Assembly (NCBI RefSeq): GCF_003063415.1
Contig: NZ_NESK01000001.1
Coordinates: 151,402-215,401, forward strand
Length of the DNA: 64,000 bases
Direction of reading: 5' to 3'
Source: Limnohabitans sp. 2KL-17
GTDB taxonomy: Bacteria; Pseudomonadota; Gammaproteobacteria; Burkholderiales; Burkholderiaceae_C
A program made the position numbers and the translations under genes. Every line of letters starts with the position of its first letter. Position 1 is the stretch's first letter. Below, piece by piece: positions 1 to 11,200 of this stretch. The notes under the pieces are model-generated. The model was not told the origin of the DNA, ran no database searches, and saw nothing but the letters and a program-made list of their open reading frames with translations.

Positions 1-161
1 ATCAGCAAGCCATCGGCCAAGATGGACAGTTGCTTCAGGGTCTGTTTGAGGCCCCGCACCGCCGAGCCGCTGTTGGCCAGGCTGAGCAGCACAGCCGCTT
101 TGTCGTGCTTGTAAGTATCGCGCAACAGGGCCAGCTTGGCCAACGGATCCTGGGGGTTCAT
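1..161 (-). CDS. glnD: [protein-PII] uridylyltransferase, N-terminal fragment (runs off the window)
   Basis: Reading the minus strand from the ATG at 161-159 gives an open frame to the window edge beginning MNPQDPLAKLALLRDTYKHD, with a pattern of basic and hydrophobic residues (LRDTYKHDKAAVL, then LKQTLKQLSILADGLL) typical of the extreme N-terminus of GlnD. GlnD uridylylates and deuridylylates the PII proteins and so reports nitrogen status. Its ATG lies one base after the map stop codon (TGAGATG), which means translational coupling. map followed by glnD is a common order in Burkholderiales, and that context carries much of the call. Only about 53 codons are present and no catalytic motif is visible. 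Confidence 0.7.
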   Translation of the reverse strand, partial: MNPQDPLAKLALLRDTYKHDKAAVLLSLANSGSAVRGLKQTLKQLSILADGLL

Positions 162-162
162 C

Positions 163-978
163 TCAGGCTGTGGCTTGGGCGGTAATAAAGGCTGGAATCG
201 GGGGGCTGCCTGCCGACAAGGTCAGCACTTCGTAGCCGGTATCTGTCACCACCACGGTGTGTTCCCACTGGGCTGACAGCGAATGGTCTTTGGTCACGAT
301 GGTCCAGCCGTCGCCCATTTCCTTGATGTCACGTTTGCCGGCGTTGATCATCGGCTCAATGGTGAAAACCATGCCGGCGACCAGCTCCACCAGCGTGCCG
401 GGCTTGCCGTAATGCAGCACTTGCGGTTCTTCGTGAAAGCCCCGGCCAATGCCGTGACCGCAAAACTCACGCACCACCGAAAAGCCATGGCCTTCCGCAA
501 ATTTCTGGATCGCATGGCCAATGTCGCCCAGATGGGCGCCGGGCTTGACTTGCTCAATGCCTTTCCACATGGCTTCATAAGTCAGTGTGGCCAGCCGTTT
601 GGCCGCAATGGGTGCTTCGCCCACATGAAACATACGGCTCGTGTCGCCATGCCAGCCCTCTTTGATGGTGGTGATGTCGATGTTGAGCGAATCGCCTTTT
701 TTAAGGGGTTTGTCATTGGGTATGCCGTGGCAGACCTGGTGGTTGATCGACGTGCAGATGGACTTTGGGTATGGCTTGTAGCCACCCGGTGCATAGTTCA
801 GCGGCGCAGGGATGCATTGCTGCACATTGACCATGTAGTCGTGACACAACTTGTCGATTTCGTTGGTGGTGATGCCCGGTTTGATGAAGGGTTCGATGAA
901 GTCGAGGACTTCAGAAGCCAGGCGGCATGCCAGGCGCATGCCTTCAATGTCAGCAGCGGTTTTGAGGGTAATCGTCAT
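163..978 (-). CDS. map: methionine aminopeptidase, type I
   Basis: Cytosolic dimetal enzyme that removes the initiator methionine from nascent proteins. The 271-residue product has the complete pita-bread fold signature: substrate-binding His84 in CHGIPN, and the five metal ligands Asp101 (NIDITT), Asp112 (HGDTSRMF), His175 (CGHGIG), Glu208 (TIEPM) and Glu239 (WEHTVVV). Length is normal for type I enzymes without an N-terminal extension. It is the first gene of a minus-strand unit that continues into glnD one base downstream. The start at 978 gives the family-standard N-terminus (MTITLKTAADIEGMR). The gene diverges from the GntR gene on the other side. Confidence 0.97.
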   Translation of the reverse strand: MTITLKTAADIEGMRLACRLASEVLDFIEPFIKPGITTNEIDKLCHDYMVNVQQCIPAPLNYAPGGYKPYPKSICTSINHQVCHGIPNDKPLKKGDSLNIDITTIKEGWHGDTSRMFHVGEAPIAAKRLATLTYEAMWKGIEQVKPGAHLGDIGHAIQKFAEGHGFSVVREFCGHGIGRGFHEEPQVLHYGKPGTLVELVAGMVFTIEPMINAGKRDIKEMGDGWTIVTKDHSLSAQWEHTVVVTDTGYEVLTLSAGSPPIPAFITAQATA

Positions 979-1099
979 AGGAGGGTGATTATCCCATCGA
1001 CTTAACCGGGGCGCTTGCGGGCAGGTCTTCTTGGTTTTTGCCCATGGTCATGGGCTCGCGGGTTATCACGGATTGGCGTGCTACCGCCTGAACTGTATT

Positions 1100-1109
1100 C
1101 TGTATACAG
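1100..1109. promoter_or_regulatory. palindromic GntR/FadR-type operator candidate
   Basis: CTGTATACAG is a perfect 10-base palindrome ending two bases before the proposed GntR start codon at 1112. FCD-type GntR regulators commonly bind short TGTATACA-like palindromes next to their own gene. I infer autoregulation of the GntR-dioxygenase-oxidoreductase operon; the site could also affect map, whose start lies about 120 bases away on the other strand. Confidence 0.5.
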
Positions 1110-1111
1110 AC

Positions 1112-1801
1112 ATGAAGCCACATTTGATTCAGCTGACCACGACCCCTGATTTGGTCGAACAGGTTTATGCCCGTTTGCTCGACGCCATCAGCGAAGGCGC
1201 ACTGCAGCCGGGCGAACGCCTGACCCAGGAAGACCTGGCACAAAGATTTGCAGTTTCTCGCCAACCCGTTTTGCAGGCATTGCGGCTGCTCAAAAAAGAC
1301 GGTTTTGTGGAAGACGCACCTGGTCGAGGTGTCCAAGTGACCCAGTTGGATGTGGCTTGGATTGCCAAGGTTTACCAGGTACGCGGCAGTCTGGACGCTC
1401 TGGCGGTTCGTCTGGCTGCCGAACGCAGCGCGCAACTTGCCCCTGGTATTTTTGAGCAAGGCCGTCAAGCCGAATCGAGCCAAGACGTCAAAGCCATGGT
1501 CGATGCCGATCTGGCCTTTCACCGGGCCATTTACCAAGCCTCGGGAAACCCTCTGATTGCGCAGAGCATCGATCTGCATTGGCACCATCTGAAACGTGTC
1601 ATGGGCGCTGTCTTGCAGTCTTCTCATCAACGACAAACCGTTTGGCATGAACACGAAGCGATTGCGCAAGCCATTGCCAAAGGTGATGCCGACTTGGCCG
1701 TTCGCCTGGTGCAAGAGCATGCCTACGAGGCCAGTTTGCAACTCACAGCCCGACTGTCCGAGCAACTTTTACACAAACCAAAAACCGGAGCACATCCATG
1801 A
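1112..1801 (+). CDS. GntR family transcriptional regulator (FCD type)
   Basis: DNA-binding repressor or activator, 229 residues. The N-terminal winged helix-turn-helix is clear: LLDAISEGALQPGERL, then LAQRFAVSRQPVLQALRLL, then the wing GRGVQV. The C-terminal part is the all-helical FCD ligand-binding domain, with the usual D-x3-H (DLAFHRAIY, residues around 135) and later His residues that bind a metal and a small carboxylate in the family. The frame is open further upstream (to 1031), but the ATG at 1112 fits the family N-terminus and sits just after the palindrome at 1100-1109. The stop overlaps the next gene by ATGA, so the regulator is cotranscribed with and coupled to its likely targets. 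Confidence 0.9.
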   Translation: MKPHLIQLTTTPDLVEQVYARLLDAISEGALQPGERLTQEDLAQRFAVSRQPVLQALRLLKKDGFVEDAPGRGVQVTQLDVAWIAKVYQVRGSLDALAVRLAAERSAQLAPGIFEQGRQAESSQDVKAMVDADLAFHRAIYQASGNPLIAQSIDLHWHHLKRVMGAVLQSSHQRQTVWHEHEAIAQAIAKGDADLAVRLVQEHAYEASLQLTARLSEQLLHKPKTGAHP

Positions 1802-2667
1802 AACTGACACCTGAACAATTGGCGCAATTTGACCGCGATGGCTACCTTTTTTTCCCGGGATTGTTCACGCCCGAAGAAACCAAAAATCTGAACGATGCTG
1901 TGCCTGAGTTGTACAGCCGTCGAGAGGCTTTTAACGTGCGTGAAAAAGGCAGCGAAGCCGTACGCACCAACTTTGCTGCCCACCTGTATAGCGAGCCTTT
2001 TGCCAAACTGGCCCGCCACCCCCGCATGATCGAGCCCGTGCAAGACCTGTTTGGCGAAGCGCTGTACATGCACCAGTTCAAGATCAACGGCAAGATGGCC
2101 TTTGAGGGCGATGTGTGGCAGTGGCATCAAGACTACGGTACTTGGCTGAACGACGACCTCATGCCCACCGAGCGGGCCATGAACGTGGCCATTTTTCTGG
2201 ACGACGTGAACGCCTTTAACGGCCCGTTGATGTTCATTCCAGGCAGCCACAAAAAAGGGGTGGTCGAAGCCAAACACGACCTGTCGACCACCAGCTATCC
2301 GCTGTGGACGGTGGACAACAACCTGATTTGCCAGCTGGTGCAACGCGCCGGTGACAAGGATGGCGGCATCGTCAGCCCTACTGGCACCGCAGGCTCGATG
2401 ATCCTTTTCCACAGCTGCCTGGTTCACGCCTCCACCAGCAACCTGTCTCCCTGGAATCGCGTGAGTGTTTACCTGAGCTTGTGCGCTGTGTCCAACCACA
2501 TCCGCCGTCACAAGCGCCCCGAATACATCGCCCACCGCGACTTCACGCCCATCAGCTGCTTGCCTGACGACTGCCTGCTGAACAGCTATCCGGTCGATCT
2601 GCCCTGGAAAAACGGCATGCCCGACAGCGCCCTTGAAACCTCGCTCGAAGAACTGAAAGCCGCCTGA
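1798..2667 (+). CDS. phytanoyl-CoA dioxygenase family protein, EctD-like
   Basis: Predicted Fe(II)/2-oxoglutarate-dependent hydroxylase of 289 residues. The iron triad is visible as His110-x-Asp112 (WQWHQDYGTW) and His210 (FHSCLVHAS), with Arg221 placed to bind 2-oxoglutarate. The stretch WHQDYGTW followed by NGPLMFIPGSHK is strikingly close to the ectoine hydroxylase (EctD) signature, but Ser and Glu of the EctD motif WHSDFETW are replaced, and no ect genes are adjacent. The substrate is therefore unknown, perhaps an amino-acid-like compound. It overlaps the GntR gene by four bases and the next oxidoreductase by one (TGATG), so all three act as one operon. Confidence 0.88.
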   Translation: MKLTPEQLAQFDRDGYLFFPGLFTPEETKNLNDAVPELYSRREAFNVREKGSEAVRTNFAAHLYSEPFAKLARHPRMIEPVQDLFGEALYMHQFKINGKMAFEGDVWQWHQDYGTWLNDDLMPTERAMNVAIFLDDVNAFNGPLMFIPGSHKKGVVEAKHDLSTTSYPLWTVDNNLICQLVQRAGDKDGGIVSPTGTAGSMILFHSCLVHASTSNLSPWNRVSVYLSLCAVSNHIRRHKRPEYIAHRDFTPISCLPDDCLLNSYPVDLPWKNGMPDSALETSLEELKAA

Positions 2668-4010
2668 TGAACCTGCACGCCAAACTCCTGCAACGCGCTG
2701 CAGAAAACCGCCCGATCCGCATCGGTCTCATTGGTGCGGGCAAATTCGGCTCGATGTACCTGGCCCAAATTCCGCGCACGCCGGGTGTGCACCTGGTGGG
2801 TATTGCCGATTTGTCGCCAACTGCTGCCCGCGCTAACCTGGCCCGCGTAGGCTGGGCGGCTGAGCGCTTGACCGCAAAAAGTCTGGACGAAGCGGTCAAA
2901 CTGGGCACCACCCACGTGGGTGAGGACTGGCAAAGCTTGGTGCGCCACCCGGCGGTCGATGTGATCGTCGAGTGCACCGGGTCTCCCCTCCATGCGGTAG
3001 ACCACATCCTGGAGGCTTTTGCGCATCGCAAACATGTGGTCAACGTGACGGTGGAGGCCGACGCCTTTTGTGGCCCCTTGTTGGCCACCCGGGCGAAAAC
3101 GGCGGGGGTGGTGTATTCGCTGGCCTTTGGCGATCAGCCCGCCCTGATTTGTGATCTGGTGGACTGGGCGCGCACCTGTGGTTTTCCGGTGGTGGCGGCT
3201 GGCCGTGGCCACAAATGGCTGCCGCACTTTTGCGAGTCCACCCCCGAAACGGTTTGGGGCTATTACGGTCTCACGCCCGAGCAGGCCGAGCGCGGCGGGC
3301 TCAATCCCAAAATGTTCAACAGCTTTCTGGACGGATCAAAGCCCTCGATTGAAAGCACAGCCGTCTCCAATGCCACCGGCTTGGGTGTGCCCAGCAATGG
3401 CTTGCTCTACCCGCCGGCCAGCGTAGAGGACATTCCTTATGTCACCCGACCCATCTCGGAAGGTGGGGTGCTGGAGCGCAAAGGCATGGTCGAGGTGATC
3501 TCCAGCCTTGAAAAAGACGGCCGAAAAATCCCGTACGACATCCGCATGGGCGTCTGGGTCACCGTGGAGGCCGAGACCGACTACATCAAGAACTGTTTTG
3601 AAGAATACAACGCCCACACCGATCCGTCTGGCCGTTACTTCACCCTCTACAAACGCTGGCACCTGATCGGGCTGGAGGTGGGTGTGAGCGTGGCGAGCGT
3701 GGCCTTGCGCAACGAGCCGACCGGCGTGGCCATTGGCTGGAATGCCGACGTGGTGGCCACCGCCAAGCGCGACCTTCAACCTGGCGACATGCTGGACGGC
3801 GAGGGCGGTTACACCGTCTGGGGCAAATTGCTGCCTGCGGCCACGTCCAAGCGCATGGGTGGCGTGCCGCTGGGCTTGGCGCACGGCGTCAAAGTCATTC
3901 GCCCCGTGGCCAAAGGCCAAAGCCTGACTTGGGACGATGTCGCCATGGACACCAGCACGCACGCTTACAAAATCCGGCGTGAGATGGAGGCCAGCGCGGT
4001 TTTGGGCTGA
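2667..4010 (+). CDS. homoserine-dehydrogenase-like NAD(P)-dependent oxidoreductase with C-terminal SAF domain
   Basis: The 447-residue protein begins with a Rossmann fold (GLIGAGKFGSM, residues 20-30; acidic residue of IADLS at the end of strand 2) and a homoserine-dehydrogenase-like core, and ends with a SAF (antifreeze/FlgA-like) domain at about residues 365-440 (AKRDLQPGDMLDGEGG, then GVKVIRPVAKGQSLT). This is the COG4091 type of 'predicted homoserine dehydrogenase'. The reaction is not established for this group as far as I know. Its start overlaps the dioxygenase stop by one base. The neighbourhood suggests a two-step oxidation of a hydroxylated small acid or amino acid under GntR control. 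Confidence 0.85.
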   Translation: MNLHAKLLQRAAENRPIRIGLIGAGKFGSMYLAQIPRTPGVHLVGIADLSPTAARANLARVGWAAERLTAKSLDEAVKLGTTHVGEDWQSLVRHPAVDVIVECTGSPLHAVDHILEAFAHRKHVVNVTVEADAFCGPLLATRAKTAGVVYSLAFGDQPALICDLVDWARTCGFPVVAAGRGHKWLPHFCESTPETVWGYYGLTPEQAERGGLNPKMFNSFLDGSKPSIESTAVSNATGLGVPSNGLLYPPASVEDIPYVTRPISEGGVLERKGMVEVISSLEKDGRKIPYDIRMGVWVTVEAETDYIKNCFEEYNAHTDPSGRYFTLYKRWHLIGLEVGVSVASVALRNEPTGVAIGWNADVVATAKRDLQPGDMLDGEGGYTVWGKLLPAATSKRMGGVPLGLAHGVKVIRPVAKGQSLTWDDVAMDTSTHAYKIRREMEASAVLG

Positions 4011-4164
4011 TTTGCACGGGGGCCATGAGGGTCATGCCGCATAGGACTGCCGTGCTTTGGGCCATCTGAGTCAGGGTTTCCCCGGCTAAAATAGCCCTTT
4101 CGCCGGCAAGTCCCAGTCAGCGGCCCCGGCGCTGCGCTTATCCGTCCCTTTACAAGGCCACCCC

Positions 4165-7100
4165 GTGTCCCTGCACATCACGATTTTCGAAGGCGCAAGC
4201 GCTCTCAGCGGCTTTCGCATGAACCAGCTTTTGGCGCGTTTGGCTGCCATATCACCTCAAATTCAAGGGTTTTCAGCCCGTTTCGTGCATTTGGTGGCCA
4301 CCTCCGCACCCTTGGCCGACGCCCAAAAACAGACCCTTTCTGCCTTGTTGAACTATGGCGAGCCCTGCGAGGGTGTGACTGGGGTGACTGGCAGCCCGGT
4401 CATCGTGGTCAGTCCACGTTTGGGAACGGTGTCGCCCTGGGCTTCCAAGGCCACGGACATTGCCCACAACTGTGGTTTTGACGTCCGCCGTGTCGAACGT
4501 CTGACCGAATACCACCTGAGCATGAAATCGGGTTTGTTGGGCACCGCCAAATTGAGCGCCGAGCAACTGGGCCAAGTGGCCGATGTGTTGCACGACCGCA
4601 TGACCGAATCGGCCATGACCAGTCGGGATGAGGCCGCGGCCTTGTTCACCGCGCTCGAACCGGCGCCCATGGCCCATGTGGATGTGCTGGGCGGTGGCCC
4701 CGAAACGGGAAGAAAGGCTTTGGAAGAAGCCAACAGGTCCTGGGGCTTGGCGCTGGCCGAAGACGAGATCGACTATTTGGTCAATGCCTTCACGGCCCTC
4801 AAGCGCAACCCCACCGATGTGGAGTTGATGATGTTCGCCCAGGCCAACAGCGAGCACTGCCGGCATAAGATTTTCAATGCCGAGTTCACCATCGATGGCG
4901 TGGACCAGCCCCTCAGCTTGTTCGGCATGATCCGCAACACCCACCAGTTGAGCCCGCAGCACACGGTGGTGGCCTATTCAGACAACGCGTCGGTGATGGA
5001 AGGCCACACGGTTGAGCGGTTTGTCGCCAGGACCGGGCAGCAGGGCGCGTCTTATCAAGCCGAAACGGCCTTGCACCACGTGCTGATGAAGGTCGAAACA
5101 CACAACCACCCGACGGCGATTTCGCCATTTCCCGGGGCATCCACTGGTGCAGGTGGCGAAATTCGCGACGAAGGCGCTACAGGGCGTGGCTCCAAACCCA
5201 AAGCGGGTTTGTCGGGGTTTACGGTGTCCAAACTTTGGGGCGGCCTGAGCGATCAGCTGGGCGGCAAGCCCGGGCACATTGCCAGCCCTTTGCAGATCAT
5301 GACCGAAGGCCCATTGGGCGGCGCGGCATTCAACAACGAGTTTGGCCGGCCCAATTTGCTTGGCTATTTCCGTGAATACGAACAGACCGTGGACGGTGTA
5401 CAGCGTGGCTACCACAAGCCCATCATGATCGCGGGCGGTCTGGGGCAGATCGACGCCAGCCAGACGAAAAAAATTCAATTTCCTGCCGGCAGCTTTCTGG
5501 TTCAACTGGGCGGCCCCGGCATGCGCATTGGCATGGGTGGCAGTGCCGCCAGCTCCATGGCCACAGGCACCAACGCGGCCGAACTGGACTTTGACTCGGT
5601 ACAGCGCGGCAACCCGGAAATCGAGCGCCGGGCGCAAGAAGTCATCAACCACTGCTGGGCACAAGGCGAGGCCAACCCGATTCTGGCCATCCACGATGTG
5701 GGTGCAGGGGGCTTGTCCAATGCGTTTCCCGAGCTGACCAACGACGCTGGCCGAGGCGCACGCTTTGACCTGCGTGCCGTGCCACTGGAAGAGTCGGGCT
5801 TGTCGCCCAAAGAGATCTGGTCCAACGAGAGTCAGGAACGCTACGTGATGGCCATCGCGCCCGAATCGCTGGCACAGTTCAAAGCCTTTTCCGAACGTGA
5901 GCGTTGCCCGTTTGCCGTGGTGGGGGTGGCCACCGAAGCGCGCCAACTGGAGCTGATCGACGCGGGCCAAGAGAGCCCGGTCAACATGCCGATGGATGTG
6001 CTGCTGGGCAAACCACCCAAGATGCACCGTGATGTACAAACCGTGGTGCGCCAATCGCCGGCCATTGAGCTGACCGGCGTGAGCTTGCAGCAAGCCGTGC
6101 TGGATGTGCTGAGTCACCCGACCGTGGCGTCCAAGCGCTTTCTCATCACCATCGGTGACCGTGCCGTGGGCGGCCTCACGCACCGCGACCAGATGGTGGG
6201 CCCCTGGCAGGTGCCTGTGGCCGACGTGGCAGTGACTCTGGCCGATTACGCCGGTTTTGCAGGTGAAGCCATGAGCATGGGCGAGCGCACCCCGTTGGCC
6301 AGCCTCAACGCCGCCGCTTCAGGCCGAATGGCCGTGGCCGAAGCCATCACCAATTTGTTGGCCGCGCCCATCGAATTGCCCCGCGTCAAGTTGTCTGCCA
6401 ATTGGATGGCCGCTTGCGGTGAGCCCGGTGAAGACGCCGCCCTCTATGAAACCGTCAAGGCTGTGGGCATGGCGCTGTGCCCGGCGCTCGACATCTCGAT
6501 TCCGGTGGGCAAAGACAGCCTCTCGATGCGCACGCAGTGGACCGTCCCGGGCGCATCTGGGTCTGAGGTCGATACCCGCAAGGTGACCTCGCCTGTCAGC
6601 TTGGTCATCACCGCTTTTGCCACTCTGCCAGATGTGCGCGGCACTCTGACCCCGCAGTTGGACGCTCAAGCAGACGACACCAGCTTGCTGCTGATCGATC
6701 TGGGCACGGGCCAAAAGCGCATGGGCGGCAGTGTGCTCGGCCAGGTGCTGGGCCAGTTTGGTGACCAGGTGCCCGATCTGGATGATCCGCAACACCTGAT
6801 CCATCTGGTGAACGCCATCAACGCCCTGCGCGCACAAGGCCAAATTCTGGCCTACCATGACCGCAGCGATGGCGGCTTGCTGGCTGCCGTGGCCGAGATG
6901 GCTTTTGCAGGTCATGTGGGCGTGGCGCTCAATGTGGACATGCTGGTGACCGAAGGCGATGGCATCACAGACAGCCGTGCCGACCATGGCGACGCCAAAA
7001 ACTGGGCCGGGCAGGTCAGCGCCCGACGTGAAGAACTCACGCTCAAGGCCTTGTTCAACGAAGAGTTGGGCGTGGTGATCCAGGTTCGCACCGCCGACCG

Positions 7101-8202
7101 AACGGCCGTGTTTCAAATCCTGCGCGAGCATAGCTTGTCAAAGCACACGCATGTGATTGGCAAGACCCGACCCAGCCAGTCCAACATCACCAAAGGCGTG
7201 GGCGAGTTGAGCGTCTGGCGCGACACCAAAGAGGTTTTTTCTGCCAAGCTGGAGGACCTGCACCAAGTCTGGGACAGCGTCAGCTGGAAGATCTGCCAGC
7301 AGCGCGATAACCCGGCTTGTGCCGATGCCGAACACAGCGCTGCCGGGCGGGCCGACGACCCCGGCATGCATGTGACGCTGAGCTTTGACCCGGCCGACAA
7401 TGTCGCCGCACCGTTCCTGAACCTGTCCCGTCCCAAAGTGGCGATCCTGCGCGAGCAGGGTGTCAACTCGCATGTGGAAATGGCCTATGCCTTTCACAAA
7501 GCCGGTTTCGAGTCGCACGACGTGCACATGACCGACCTGCAATCGGGCCGGGCCCATTTGGCCGACTTCAAGGGCTTGGTGGCTTGCGGTGGTTTCAGTT
7601 ATGGCGACACGCTGGGCGCAGGCATTGGCTGGGCACGCAGTATCACCTTCAACCCGCTGCTTTCTGATCAGTTCAAGGGGTTTTTTGGCCGCAGCGACAC
7701 CTTCGGTTTGGGTGTTTGCAACGGTTGCCAGATGTTTGCAGAACTCGCCGACATCATTCCCGGGGCTGACGCTTGGCCACGCTTTACCACCAACCAGAGC
7801 GAGCGATTTGAAGCCCGCCTGTCGATGGTCGAGGTCATCGAATCACCCAGCTTGTTTCTGCAAGGCATGGCCGGAAGCCGCCTGCCCATTGCAGTCGCAC
7901 ACGGCGAGGGCTTTGCCAACTTCAAGCACCGTGGCAATCCCGCGCAAGCCATTGGCGCGATGCGGTTTGTTGACAACCTGGGCGCAGCCACCGAGCAGTA
8001 CCCGTCCAACCCCAATGGCAGCGCGGGAGGCCTCACGGCCGTGACCACTGCCGACGGACGTTTCACGGCCATGATGCCGCACCCCGAGCGGGTGTTTCGC
8101 AACGTGCAGATGAGCTGGACCGACCTCGGAAAATCAGGCGGCATCAACGCCACCAGCCCTTGGCTGCGTGTCTGGCAAAACGCCCGCAAGTGGGTGGCTT
8201 GA
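4165..8202 (+). CDS. purL: phosphoribosylformylglycinamidine synthase
   Basis: Large single-chain FGAM synthase (1345 residues) that converts FGAR to FGAM with glutamine and ATP in de novo purine synthesis. Order of parts: PurS-like N-terminal domain, two PurM-like ATP-binding halves (the first with [13 protein letters not shown] and [19 protein letters not shown]), and a C-terminal class I glutamine amidotransferase with nucleophile Cys near residue 1185 (GVCNGCQMF) and the His/Glu pair in MPHPERVFR. The best start is GTG at 4165, because the family N-terminus ([16 protein letters not shown]) follows directly. The 154-base upstream gap holds a possible TAAAAT -10 box at 4087-4092 but no convincing -35, and I saw no PurR-type box. 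Confidence 0.97.
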   Translation: MSLHITIFEGASALSGFRMNQLLARLAAISPQIQGFSARFVHLVATSAPLADAQKQTLSALLNYGEPCEGVTGVTGSPVIVVSPRLGTVSPWASKATDIAHNCGFDVRRVERLTEYHLSMKSGLLGTAKLSAEQLGQVADVLHDRMTESAMTSRDEAAALFTALEPAPMAHVDVLGGGPETGRKALEEANRSWGLALAEDEIDYLVNAFTALKRNPTDVELMMFAQANSEHCRHKIFNAEFTIDGVDQPLSLFGMIRNTHQLSPQHTVVAYSDNASVMEGHTVERFVARTGQQGASYQAETALHHVLMKVETHNHPTAISPFPGASTGAGGEIRDEGATGRGSKPKAGLSGFTVSKLWGGLSDQLGGKPGHIASPLQIMTEGPLGGAAFNNEFGRPNLLGYFREYEQTVDGVQRGYHKPIMIAGGLGQIDASQTKKIQFPAGSFLVQLGGPGMRIGMGGSAASSMATGTNAAELDFDSVQRGNPEIERRAQEVINHCWAQGEANPILAIHDVGAGGLSNAFPELTNDAGRGARFDLRAVPLEESGLSPKEIWSNESQERYVMAIAPESLAQFKAFSERERCPFAVVGVATEARQLELIDAGQESPVNMPMDVLLGKPPKMHRDVQTVVRQSPAIELTGVSLQQAVLDVLSHPTVASKRFLITIGDRAVGGLTHRDQMVGPWQVPVADVAVTLADYAGFAGEAMSMGERTPLASLNAAASGRMAVAEAITNLLAAPIELPRVKLSANWMAACGEPGEDAALYETVKAVGMALCPALDISIPVGKDSLSMRTQWTVPGASGSEVDTRKVTSPVSLVITAFATLPDVRGTLTPQLDAQADDTSLLLIDLGTGQKRMGGSVLGQVLGQFGDQVPDLDDPQHLIHLVNAINALRAQGQILAYHDRSDGGLLAAVAEMAFAGHVGVALNVDMLVTEGDGITDSRADHGDAKNWAGQVSARREELTLKALFNEELGVVIQVRTADRTAVFQILREHSLSKHTHVIGKTRPSQSNITKGVGELSVWRDTKEVFSAKLEDLHQVWDSVSWKICQQRDNPACADAEHSAAGRADDPGMHVTLSFDPADNVAAPFLNLSRPKVAILREQGVNSHVEMAYAFHKAGFESHDVHMTDLQSGRAHLADFKGLVACGGFSYGDTLGAGIGWARSITFNPLLSDQFKGFFGRSDTFGLGVCNGCQMFAELADIIPGADAWPRFTTNQSERFEARLSMVEVIESPSLFLQGMAGSRLPIAVAHGEGFANFKHRGNPAQAIGAMRFVDNLGAATEQYPSNPNGSAGGLTAVTTADGRFTAMMPHPERVFRNVQMSWTDLGKSGGINATSPWLRVWQNARKWVA

Positions 8203-8214
8203 CCCATTGATCGC

Positions 8215-11200
8215 ATGAAGCCCACCACACCGGCCCAGTGGTTTCCACCTTCGCAACTGGCGTTTTACTTTGACCAAGGCGCGTGGGCCAAAGGCACCAC
8301 GCTGTACCTGCAAAACAAGGTACTGTCCTCGCAGCTGACACCCGATGGTGATGGCTGGCGGTTGCAAGGCCTGGTTCAGGGCAGTGATGTCGCGCCTTAT
8401 TCGGTCAGCGCCGAGTTGCGGGTGAGTGGCGGGGGCAATTTGAGCGACTGGCGCAGTGGCTGCACGTGTCCCGTGGGTCGGTATTGCAAGCACGGGGCCG
8501 CTTTGGGCATCCTGGCATCGATGCAAGGGCTGGCCCTGCTGGACGAATGGGGCGCCGATGGCCCCTCGCCCGACGTGCTGGAGCGCAGGGTCCGGATGGA
8601 AAAAGAGCGGGCCTTGAGCCATTCTGAATACCAGGTTCGCGAATGGCTGACGCGCCTTGAAAACGCCAACAGACCTGCTGTGTTTGCACTGCCGGGCGCC
8701 ACGCAAGACCAGTTCATCTACGTGCTGTCCCGGGCGCATATCGGCCGCAAGCCGGTGTTCCACCTGACCGTTAGCCGGGCCACGCAAAAGCGCAATGGCG
8801 AATGGGGCAAGCCTAAAAAACTGAGCAGCGAACCCTCAGCGCACGACCCCATCTGGCAAACCTCGGGTCCTGTGGACCGTGACATTCTCGACCTGATGAA
8901 AGCTTGCCCCTCCATCAACAGCTTCAGCTATTACGGCTTCCAAAGCGCGGTCAAGTTGCATGGCATGCCCGGCAATTTGCTGCTGCAACTGTGCAGTCAG
9001 ACCGGTCGGCTGTTGTCCAAAGATGGCGCGGTGCCGCTGCGCTGGTGTGATCAAAGCGAGGTGCTGGTCGGTTCCTGGCACGAAGTCAAAGGCCAGGACC
9101 ACTTGCCCGATGGCTGGCAGCTGCAAATGCACCCCTTGCGGTCGGGTGTGGTGTACAGCTTGAACGAGCCACCTTATTACATGGACACGGTGCAAGGCAC
9201 GTGTGGCCCGCTTGAAACCCAGGGCTTGAGCGCCAATGAATTGCAGGTGTTGTCGAGTTCCCCCGTTTTGCCGAACAGCGTGGCCTTGAAGTTCCAGCCC
9301 CAGTTGATGGCTCGGCTGGGGCCGGTCCCCTTGCCACCCGTGATCGGGAAAATGCCCGAAATCCAAGGTGTCAAACCGCGGGCCGTACTGGCTATTGGCG
9401 CTGTGCTTCTCAGTGAGCGCAAAGAAATGGGGCTGTTTCAAGCCGAGTTGAGTTTTGATTACTCCGGGCATCGCGGGTTTTGGCCTGGCACCCAAAACCG
9501 CGTGATGGTCGGGCAGGGCGATCAGGCCCGCATGCTCGTGCGTGACCTAGGGGTCGAGTCGCTGGCCTGGCAAGCCTTGGAAAATCTTGGCTTTTTGATC
9601 CGGGCGCCGAACTTGCTGGGTTTGCCACCGCACCTGTCCCAGCAACACTGGCTGGTATGGCTTGAGTGCGACTTTGCGCCCTTGCGCGAAGCAGGGTTTG
9701 ATGTGCGGTTTGAGCCCGAAGGGCGCCAGTGGTTGCGCCAGGCCGATGATGTGCACATCCAGTTGTCAGGTGACGAAGACGCTCCCGAAACTTCACCCTG
9801 GTTTGATCTTTCTTTGGGCATGGACATCGATGGCCAGCGCATCAACATCCTGCCCTGGGTGCCCACCATTTTGTCGGCTCTGGCCGAGATCAGTGCTGCG
9901 GTCACTGATGGCGAAACGGCCAAACTGCCGGCTTTTTTGTATTTACCCGACCTGCAAGGTGAAGGCTTTGTCAAACTGCCCACGGCCAAAATCCAACCCT
10001 GGCTGAGCACGCTGATGGAGTTGGTGTCGGAGCGCGACCGTGACTGGAAAGGTGACGAGCTGCGCCTGTCGCGCCTGGATGCCTTGCGTGCAGCAGCTTC
10101 GCTAGGTGATGGTGTGGCGTGGGCGGGAGCGCAGCATTTGCTGGCTTTGGTCCAGCAAATGCGGGGCCTCGAAAGCCTGCCCGAAGTGCCTGTCCCCCCT
10201 AGTCTGCAAGCCACCTTGCGGCCTTACCAGCAACAAGGCCTGAACTGGCTGCAATTTTTGAGGCAGCACCAGTTGGCGGGTATTTTGGCCGACGACATGG
10301 GCTTGGGCAAAACCCTGCAAACACTCGCCCATATCCAGACCGAAAAAGACGCAGGGCGCCTGACGCAACCCGCACTGATCGTGGCCCCCGTCAGCCTGCT
10401 GGGCAACTGGCAGCGCGAAACAGCTCGCTTTTGTCCGGGGCTTCGCACGCATATTCACCATGGCCTGAGCCGGCATGGCGCTACGCAAGCCCTGAGCGAA
10501 ACCGACATCGTGTTCACGCCATATTCCCTGTTGCACCGCGACCGCGACTTGTGGCTGGCCAACGAGTGGCACATCCTGGTGTTGGACGAGGCCCAAAACA
10601 TCAAAAATGCCAATACCCATGCCGCGCAGGTTGTAGGCGACATTCCGGCCACACACCGTCTGTGTCTGTCAGGCACCCCCATGGAGAACCATTTGGGCGA
10701 ACTGTGGAGCCTGTTTCACTTTTTGATGCCCGGTTTCCTGGGCAGCCAAAAACGTTTTGGCGAACTCTTTCGCAACCCCATTGAGCGCCAGGGCAACAGC
10801 GAAAAAATGGACCAACTGCGCAAGCGCATCACGCCCTTCATGCTGCGCCGAACCAAGAACGTGGTGGCCAGCGAACTGCCGCCCAAGGTCGAGACCCTGC
10901 TGCCTGTGCCGCTGGAAGGCAAGCAGGCCGATCTGTACGAAACCATTCGCCTGGGCATGGAAAAAACCGTGCGCGACGCACTGAACGCACAGGGTTTGGC
11001 CAAATCGCAAATCACCATTCTGGATGCCCTGCTCAAGCTGCGCCAAGTCTGCTGCGACCCGCGCCTGCTCAAATTGGGTGCGGCCAGCCAGGTGCAGCAA
11101 TCGGCCAAGTTGGCGCAGTTGATGGACATGTTGCCTGGGATGGTGGCCGAGGGCCGCAAGATCTTGCTGTTTTCGCAATTCACACAAATGCTCAGCCTGA

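Noticed and set aside
4011..4164. PurR-type operator or riboswitch in front of purL
   Set aside because: No ACGCAAACGT-like palindrome and no purine riboswitch-like structure could be identified by eye; only a weak -10 candidate.
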